Shown one piece after another: positions 1 through 6,064 of a stretch of DNA of 6,064 bases (position 1 is the first letter of the stretch; every line of letters starts with the position of its first letter). A program made the translations under genes and the position numbers. The notes beneath the pieces were generated by a model. The model was given only the letters and a program-made list of their open reading frames with translations, was not told the DNA's origin and did no database searches. The DNA lies in contig PKYJ01000083.1 in assembly GCA_003132605.1 (NCBI GenBank), positions 19,139 through 25,202 on the forward strand, in the 5' to 3' direction. Source of the stretch: Peptococcaceae bacterium. Its GTDB lineage: Bacteria; Bacillota; DSM-12270; Thermacetogeniales; Thermacetogeniaceae.

Positions 1-2381
<2,381 letters not shown>

Positions 2382-2422
2382 GAAAGAGCAGGCCTCAAAA
2401 GGTAACAGCGGCGCTCTTCGGG

Positions 2423-2461
2423 ATGGTTTTTACGAAAATCAGGAGGAATACACCATCTTAA
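2423..2461 (+). other. Possible 12-codon leader ORF with tandem AGG codons
   Basis: ATG at 2423 opens a 12-residue frame (MVFTKIRRNTPS) ending at TAA 2459-2461, between alaS and ireB. Codons 7 and 8 are a tandem AGG AGG, usually rare arginine codons, which also spell a perfect Shine-Dalgarno hexamer at 2441-2446. No convincing ribosome binding site precedes the ATG, and no start codon sits at a normal distance after the AGGAGG. The frame may be chance; a translated leader peptide is inference only. Confidence 0.15.
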
Positions 2462-2465
2462 GGAG

Positions 2466-2504
2466 AATAGAGTTAATAGAGTCATCTGGTAAATATAGAT
2501 AGAG
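2466..2504 (+). promoter_or_regulatory. AT-rich promoter/operator candidate upstream of ireB
   Basis: This is the most AT-rich part of the alaS-ireB gap, in contrast to the GC-rich genes around it. It holds a perfect 8-base direct repeat, AATAGAGT at 2466-2473 and 2475-2482 (9-base period), and a looser GATAGAG at 2499-2505. TATAGA (2494-2499) could serve as a -10 box with TTAATA (2473-2478) as a poor -35 at a short 15-base spacing. The match to a sigma-A promoter is weak; the call rests mainly on composition and location. The repeats could be half-sites for a regulator. Confidence 0.25.
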
Positions 2505-2511
2505 CTGTTCA

Positions 2512-2528
2512 CCTCCAAAATATGGGGG
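2512..2528 (+). promoter_or_regulatory. Small leader hairpin, CCTCC / GGGGG
   Basis: CCTCC at 2512-2516 can pair with GGGGG at 2524-2528 (one G-U pair) across a 7-base AT-rich loop. No T run follows, so it is not a canonical intrinsic terminator. It belongs to a series of alternating CCTCC and G-rich blocks leading to the ireB ribosome binding site. Structural role is inferred. Confidence 0.3.
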
Positions 2529-2539
2529 GATAAAAAGAG

Positions 2540-2578
2540 GCGCTTCCTCCCCACGCATAAATGCGGAGGTTTCTGCGC
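2540..2578 (+). promoter_or_regulatory. Imperfect hairpin just upstream of the ireB ribosome binding site
   Basis: Nested complementarity is visible: GCGC (2540-2543) with GCGC (2575-2578); CCTC (2546-2549) with GAGG (2566-2569); and CGCA (2554-2557) with TGCG (2562-2565) closing a TAAA tetraloop. Bulges separate the three stems. An A run and the Shine-Dalgarno of ireB (AGGAG, 2585-2589) follow directly, so it is placed to affect translation rather than to terminate transcription. It matches no riboswitch class that I recognise, and it lacks the T-box consensus. Confidence 0.4.
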
Positions 2579-2598
2579 TAAAAAAGGAGTGAAGACTG

Positions 2599-2862
2599 GT
2601 GCCGGAAGAATCATTGGATCAAACCATGACCTTCAAGATCAGGGATGAGACCAAGTCACCGGCGTGTGAGGTTCTGGGCACGGTATACGAGGCGTTGAAA
2701 GAAAAGGGATACAACCCGATCAGCCAGTTGGTCGGCTACCTGCTGTCGGGGGATCCGGCGTACATCACCAGCCACCGTAATGCCCGTAACCTGATCAGGA
2801 GTTTTGAGCGCGACGAACTGCTGGAAACACTGATCAAAAGTTACCTGGGAAAAGGCGAATAG
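2599..2862 (+). CDS. ireB: IreB/ReoM family regulatory phosphoprotein (UPF0297, DUF965, YrzL)
   Basis: Small cytoplasmic regulator of 87 residues, the normal family length. The family core is clear: LGTVYEALKEKGYNPISQ, then VGYLLSGDPAYITSH and NARNLIRSFERDELLETL. Homologues are targets of PASTA-domain Ser/Thr kinases: Enterococcus IreB is phosphorylated by IreK and affects cephalosporin resistance, and Listeria ReoM controls ClpCP-dependent turnover of MurA. The N-terminal DQTM motif puts Thr9 in the place of the phosphorylated Thr7 of ReoM; Thr11 is a second candidate. The GTG start is set by AGGAG at 2585-2589, nine bases upstream. The next gene begins 13 bases after the TAG stop, indicating one transcript. 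Family assignment is firm; the phosphorylation and the partner kinase, which is not in this window, are inferred from homologues. Confidence 0.95.
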   Translation: MPEESLDQTMTFKIRDETKSPACEVLGTVYEALKEKGYNPISQLVGYLLSGDPAYITSHRNARNLIRSFERDELLETLIKSYLGKGE

Positions 2863-2875
2863 GTAGACCAGATAG

Positions 2876-3829
2876 ATGGAGTACTGCACCCTGGGTAAAA
2901 CTGGCCTCAGTGTATCCCACCTCTGTTTTGGAGTGCTGACCATAGGCCCCCTGCAAGCCAACTTGCCCCTGGCAGAGGGTGTTGCCCTGCTGGAATACGC
3001 CGCATCCCAGGGGGTAAATTTTTTTGACACTGCCGAAGACTACGGGACCTACCCATATCTCCGGTCTTTACGGCGGAAAGTTAAAGACGAGTCATTGATT
3101 ATTGCCAGCAAGTCCTATGCCGTGACAGCCCAGGAGATGAGCGTCAGCCTGGACCGGGCGAGGAAAGAGTTGGATCGCGACTACATAGACATCTTTCTGC
3201 TGCACGAACAGGAGTCTGCCCTGACTCTGCAAGGCCATCACCAGGCCCTGGAGTTTCTCGTAGAAGCTAGGGAAAAAGGGATAGTAAGAGCGGTAGGCCT
3301 CTCCACCCATACGGTGGCGGGGGTGCGGGCGGTGCTGGACAGGCCCGAGATCGACGTGGTGCATCCGCTGTTCAACATCAGGGGGCTGGGCATTCTGGCC
3401 GGCTCCCGGGAGGCGATGCTGGATGCCATCAAGAGCGCTTGGGGCCAGGGGAAAGGGGTCTACCTGATGAAGGCCCTGGGCGGAGGCCACCTGTTGCACC
3501 AGGCGGAACAAGCTTTGAGCTATGCCTTTGGGCAGGAATGTGCCGCCTCGGTTGCCGTGGGTATGCAGACCCGGGCCGAGATCGATTGCAATGTCGCTCT
3601 GGCCTGCGGCCTGCCGGTCCCGGAGCGCGTGCGGGCTGCTGCCGCCCGGCAAGACCGGCGCCTGCACATCGAGGACTGGTGCGAGGGATGCGGCCAATGT
3701 GCCGAGATCTGTCCGCAAGGCGCCCTGTCACTGGGTGACGACGGCAAGATCCACGTAGTCGAGTCATCCTGCCTACTCTGCGGTTACTGCGCGGGGGTCT
3801 GCCCCTATTTTTGCGTCAAGGTTTACTGA
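2876..3829 (+). CDS. Aldo/keto reductase with C-terminal two-[4Fe-4S] ferredoxin domain
   Basis: Predicted cytoplasmic oxidoreductase of 317 residues with two parts. Residues 1 to about 260 are an aldo/keto reductase barrel: it starts with the typical LGKTGLSVSHLCFG segment and keeps the catalytic tetrad D51, Y56 (in DTAEDYG), K79 and H110; a VAVGMQTRAEIDCNV segment (226-240) matches the family's C-terminal cofactor region. Residues 265-317 form a bacterial-type ferredoxin with two CxxCxxCxxxCP motifs, C269/C272/C275/C279 and C299/C302/C305/C309. Such fusions are common in anaerobic Firmicutes; they may pass electrons between a nicotinamide cofactor and iron-sulfur clusters, but the substrate is unknown. 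The start has only a weak ribosome site (AGGT overlapping the ireB stop), which suggests translational coupling to ireB. It sits inside the usual ireB-ruvX pair. Domain calls are firm; physiological role is open. Confidence 0.95.
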   Translation: MEYCTLGKTGLSVSHLCFGVLTIGPLQANLPLAEGVALLEYAASQGVNFFDTAEDYGTYPYLRSLRRKVKDESLIIASKSYAVTAQEMSVSLDRARKELDRDYIDIFLLHEQESALTLQGHHQALEFLVEAREKGIVRAVGLSTHTVAGVRAVLDRPEIDVVHPLFNIRGLGILAGSREAMLDAIKSAWGQGKGVYLMKALGGGHLLHQAEQALSYAFGQECAASVAVGMQTRAEIDCNVALACGLPVPERVRAAAARQDRRLHIEDWCEGCGQCAEICPQGALSLGDDGKIHVVESSCLLCGYCAGVCPYFCVKVY

Positions 3830-3856
3830 GGTTTTCACCAAGCAAGGGAGCGACCG

Positions 3857-4303
3857 ATGCGGATCATGGGGCTCGATCTTGGCCAGAAGAGAATAGGTGT
3901 TGCTATCAGCGACGAGCTCGGGATCACCGCCCAGGCCCTGACCACCCTGGACCGCGGCAGCTTCGAGCATGATTGCGCAGCCCTGAAAGAATTGGCGCAA
4001 TCGTATGAAGTGGAGCGGTTCGTTGTCGGCTTGCCGCTCAATATGTCAGGTGAACTGGGGCGGTCGGGCGAGGAGTGCATGGCCTATGGCAACAGGTTGG
4101 AAGGGCATCTGGGTATCCCCGTGGTGTTTTGGGATGAGAGGCTGTCAACTGTTGCTGCCGAAAAATCCTTGCTGGAGGGGAATATGCGCAGAAACCGCAG
4201 GCGCAGAGTGATCGACCGGATTGCCGCCTGCCTGATCCTGGACGGTTATCTGAGAAGTGGGAAGTGGGCGGGTGCCCGCTTTGGCGGGCAGGCTAAAAAA
4301 TGA
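3857..4303 (+). CDS. ruvX: RuvX/YqgF family RNase H-fold nuclease
   Basis: Cytoplasmic RNase H-fold nuclease of 148 residues, normal family length. E. coli YqgF takes part in 16S rRNA 5'-end maturation, and some homologues cleave Holliday junctions. Family motifs appear in order: MGLDLGQKRIGVAISD with catalytic Asp7, VVGLPLNMSGE (56-66), VVFWDERLSTVAAE (89-102, D93/E94), and IDRIAACLIL (119-128, Asp120). A basic run, RRNRRRR at 111-117, lies where the family's flexible arginine-rich stretch is expected. The ATG is set by AAGGGAG at 3844-3850, six bases upstream. It follows the reductase gene by 27 bases and precedes the DUF1292 gene by 15, so it is in the same operon. The rRNA role versus the recombination role cannot be separated from sequence. 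Confidence 0.96.
   Translation: MRIMGLDLGQKRIGVAISDELGITAQALTTLDRGSFEHDCAALKELAQSYEVERFVVGLPLNMSGELGRSGEECMAYGNRLEGHLGIPVVFWDERLSTVAAEKSLLEGNMRRNRRRRVIDRIAACLILDGYLRSGKWAGARFGGQAKK
4273..4290 (+). repeat. Perfect GC-rich inverted repeat in the last codons of ruvX
   Basis: TGCCCGC (4273-4279) and GCGGGCA (4284-4290) are exact reverse complements around a TTTG loop, giving a strong 7-bp hairpin that ends 10 bases before the ruvX stop. An A run, not a T run, follows, so it is not an intrinsic terminator on the plus strand. The ribosome site of the next gene (GGAGG, 4305-4309) starts 15 bases downstream. It could protect mRNA or affect coupling, or be a codon-choice accident. Confidence 0.6.
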
Positions 4304-4318
4304 TGGAGGTGCTTGGAC

Positions 4319-4576
4319 ATGGGTTTGGAAGAGGACGAGGTTATTGTGCTCACGGATGATGACGGCGAGGAACACGAATTCAACCTGATCGACACTATTA
4401 CCGTCGACGACAAGGAATACGCCATACTCCAGCCGGTAGAGGAAGAAGAGGCGATCATCCTGAGGTTTGGCATCGATGATGAGGGCGACGAGGTCCTTTA
4501 CGACATCGAGGAGGACGAGGAATGGGAAAAAGTTGCCGATGCCTGGAAAGAAATAGACGAAGAGGCCGATGAATGA
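4319..4576 (+). CDS. DUF1292 (YrzB-like) acidic small protein
   Basis: Soluble protein of 85 residues and unknown function, strongly acidic, with Asp/Glu runs at the start, middle and end (for example EEDEEWEKV and EIDEEADE). The family core is visible: VIVLTDDDGEEHEF, then DTITVDDKEYAILQPVEEEEAIILRF, then VLYDIEEDEEWEKV. These proteins regularly follow ruvX in Firmicutes, as here. I chose ATG 4319 because GGAGG (4305-4309) lies nine bases upstream; the in-frame TTG at 4313 would be only three bases from that site and adds just two residues. The gene is probably co-transcribed with ruvX. No catalytic motif, signal peptide or membrane segment is seen. The acidity suggests binding to a basic partner, but this is only inference. 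Confidence 0.92.
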   Translation: MGLEEDEVIVLTDDDGEEHEFNLIDTITVDDKEYAILQPVEEEEAIILRFGIDDEGDEVLYDIEEDEEWEKVADAWKEIDEEADE

Positions 4577-4577
4577 T

Positions 4578-4593
4578 CAGATAGTAATATCTG
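4578..4593 (+). repeat. Perfect inverted repeat with GTAA loop after the DUF1292 gene
   Basis: CAGATA (4578-4583) and TATCTG (4588-4593) are exact reverse complements around GTAA, a GNRA-type loop in RNA. Imperfect outer arms TGAT (4574-4577) and ATCA (4597-4600) extend it past a TTA bulge. The left outer arm overlaps the TGA stop of the DUF1292 gene. There is no T run, so it is at best a weak terminator; it could equally be an operator palindrome or an mRNA 3'-end structure. The rest of the gap to 4681 is AT-rich, with TATAAA at 4608-4613 as a possible -10 box but no good -35. Confidence 0.45.
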
Positions 4594-4665
4594 TTAATCA
4601 TCCGGCATATAAATAATGCAGGGGTAGGAATGCAGTGAATCGGTGGAAGAAGGGACCTCCTTGGT

Positions 4666-4697
4666 CAGGAGATTTTTTGTTGTGTCCAGGAGATTTT
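4666..4697 (+). repeat. In-frame tandem repeat spanning the VanW-gene start
   Basis: The 11-mer CAGGAGATTTT occurs at 4666-4676 and again at 4687-4697, a 21-base (seven-codon) period. The first copy supplies the AGGAG ribosome site for GTG 4682; the second is coding (RRF). Read in frame, the copies encode RRFFV and RRFYV. It looks like a small tandem duplication of the start region. Confidence 0.6.
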
Positions 4698-6064
4698 ACG
4701 TCAGGTATATTGTTATTTTGGTTGTGGCAGTGGTCGGGATCGCCCTGTTCGGCGCCTTCAGGTGGAATCAGGCCTGGCAGGGGCGAATCTACCCGGGGGT
4801 AAAGGTCGAGGGGATCGGACTGGGGGGTCTGACGGAGCAGGATGCGGAACAGAAACTGGTGTCAACCAGGGATGAACTGCTCGCCTCCAAGGTGAAACTG
4901 GTGCTGGGCGATCATGTTCAGCAGGTATCCAGAAGAGATCTCGGGTTTCAACTTGACCCCGTCGAAAATGCTCGTCTTGCAATGATGGTCGGCCGGAGCG
5001 GGCCTGTCTGGAAGCGCCCCCAGGAGTTGTGGCAGGCCTTTTATTTTCAGGTGGACGCACCTCTCAAGGTGACACTCGACAACGACAGAGCCAAGTCTGT
5101 CCTGCAGACATTTGCCAAGGACCTGTACAATCCCCCACAGAACGCCCAACTGGTGGTGAATGATGCCTACCAGGTCAAGATCATCGAGAGCAGGCCCGGC
5201 AAGGTGCTCGCCCTGGATGCTTCGGTCAAGGCCCTGGCGCAGGACACCTATCCCTTTGACGAGGTTGTTGACCTGCCCCTGGTGGATCAGCAGCCCCAGG
5301 TGACCACCCAGGATGTTCTGGGCATGAAAGTCACCGGCCTGCTGGCGTCATACACCACCTACTTCGATACCTCGAACGTGAATCGCACCTATAACGTCAA
5401 TGTGGCTGCGGACGCCCTGGACAACAGCCTGGTCAAGCCCGGCCAGGTCTTTTCTTTCAATCAAGTTGTGGGCCCCCGCAGCGAGGAAACCGGCTACAAG
5501 GAAGCTCTGGTGATCGAGCAAAACAAGTTTACCCCGGGAATTGGGGGAGGCGTCTGCCAGGTTTCATCCACCCTCTACAACTCCGTTTTGCTGGCCGGGC
5601 TGCAGATAGTCGAACGCAGCAATCATTCCCTGCCGGTGACCTACGTGCCGCTGGGCAGGGATGCCACGGTGGCTTATGGGTTCTACGACCTCAGGTTTTG
5701 CAACAACACCGGTGGCTACCTGTACATCAAGACCAGGGCCGGCGGGGGGGTGCTGACCATCGCTATTCTGGGGAATACGGCTGAAAAGAAGAATGTCGAC
5801 CTGGAGACGGATGTGGACAAGGTCCTGGATTTCAAGGTGGTCACCGAGAACGATCCAGCGCTTTACCAGGGGAAGACCCTGGTGGAGACCGAGGGCGTGA
5901 AAGGCTACCAGGTCCGGGCATACAGGGTGATCAACGGGGTCAGAACCTTGCTCTCGGACGATACCTATGCCCCCATGGACGAGATTGTTCATGTGGGGAC
6001 AATGGTGGCGCCAGAGACACCGCCACCGCCCGGCAACCAGCAGCAGCCGGCCCCGGCTGCGACC
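4682..6064 (+). CDS. Membrane-anchored VanW family protein with G5 domain, 3'-truncated by window edge
   Basis: Predicted cell-envelope protein; 461 residues visible, running off the window with no stop. After a basic start (MSRRFYVR) a hydrophobic helix at about 9-26 should anchor it with the rest outside. Next are a YPGVKVEGIGLGGLT segment (37-51) typical of the family's N-terminal region, a probable PG_binding_4-type domain (about 125-210), the VanW domain (about 230-368) with its NAAxxL-like opening, PGQVFSFN and GGGVCQVSSTLYN (Cys292), and a G5 domain (about 378-440, ending DEIVHVGT). A Pro/Gln-rich tail begins at about 443. VanW biochemistry is unresolved; G5 domains are linked to cell-wall glycan binding, so a wall-associated role is inferred. 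GTG 4682 is chosen because AGGAG (4667-4671) lies ten bases upstream; in-frame TTG 4661 and GTG 4643 are possible alternatives. Confidence 0.92.
   Translation, partial: MSRRFYVRYIVILVVAVVGIALFGAFRWNQAWQGRIYPGVKVEGIGLGGLTEQDAEQKLVSTRDELLASKVKLVLGDHVQQVSRRDLGFQLDPVENARLAMMVGRSGPVWKRPQELWQAFYFQVDAPLKVTLDNDRAKSVLQTFAKDLYNPPQNAQLVVNDAYQVKIIESRPGKVLALDASVKALAQDTYPFDEVVDLPLVDQQPQVTTQDVLGMKVTGLLASYTTYFDTSNVNRTYNVNVAADALDNSLVKPGQVFSFNQVVGPRSEETGYKEALVIEQNKFTPGIGGGVCQVSSTLYNSVLLAGLQIVERSNHSLPVTYVPLGRDATVAYGFYDLRFCNNTGGYLYIKTRAGGGVLTIAILGNTAEKKNVDLETDVDKVLDFKVVTENDPALYQGKTLVETEGVKGYQVRAYRVINGVRTLLSDDTYAPMDEIVHVGTMVAPETPPPPGNQQQPAPAAT

Noticed and set aside
2384..2431. Possible alaS terminator: AAGAGC (2384-2389) with GCTCTT (2413-2418), then TTTTT at 2427-2431
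   Set aside because: The stem is six pairs with a 23-base loop and the T run is eight bases past the stem, so it does not meet the form of an intrinsic terminator.
2505..2598. T-box or other known riboswitch before ireB
   Set aside because: No T-box consensus or known aptamer signature is visible, and a T-box would be expected upstream of alaS, outside the window.
3092..3718. Minus-strand open frame of 208 codons opposite the aldo/keto reductase
   Set aside because: It shadows a gene with intact catalytic and cluster motifs; its His/Gln/Pro-rich translation looks like an antisense product.
5564..5992. Minus-strand open frame of 142 codons opposite the VanW gene
   Set aside because: It is antisense to the well-supported VanW and G5 domains and resembles no family I recognise.

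Overview
The window is a single stretch of five plus-strand genes from a Gram-positive, probably anaerobic member of the Firmicutes, most likely Clostridia. The call rests on the gene order alaS - ireB/reoM - (aldo/keto reductase) - ruvX/yqgF - yrzB-like DUF1292, which is the conserved Firmicutes alaS-yrzL-yrrK-yrzB neighbourhood. Strong AGGAG-type ribosome binding sites, GTG starts, GC-rich coding sequence and a two-[4Fe-4S] aldo/keto reductase fit the same group; the GC-rich Desulfotomaculum/Pelotomaculum/Moorella-like clostridia are my best guess, but the genus is not established.

Layout: positions 1-2381 hold alanyl-tRNA synthetase, missing roughly its first 80-85 residues because the window starts inside the gene. 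A 217-base gap (2382-2598) follows. It has an AT-rich core, short direct repeats and two potential hairpins built from CCTCC and G-rich blocks. It is the likely promoter and leader of the next operon. Then come ireB (2599-2862), a ferredoxin-fused aldo/keto reductase (2876-3829), ruvX (3857-4303) and a very acidic DUF1292 protein (4319-4576), with gaps of only 13-27 bases, so they look co-transcribed. A 105-base gap (4577-4681) with a perfect GTAA-looped inverted repeat separates them from a membrane-anchored VanW/G5-domain protein (4682 to beyond the window end).

How the genes may work together: AlaRS and RuvX are housekeeping (tRNA charging; rRNA maturation or recombination). IreB/ReoM homologues are phosphorylation targets of PASTA-domain Ser/Thr kinases and tune peptidoglycan synthesis. 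The VanW/G5 protein at the 3' end is also predicted to act at the cell wall. The redox enzyme placed between ireB and ruvX is the least expected member; its substrate cannot be read from the sequence. I see no tRNA, rRNA, CRISPR array, insertion sequence or phage gene, and no clearly novel multi-gene system. The most unusual signals are regulatory: the structured ireB leader, a hairpin in the last codons of ruvX, the palindrome after the DUF1292 gene and a small tandem duplication at the VanW-gene start.
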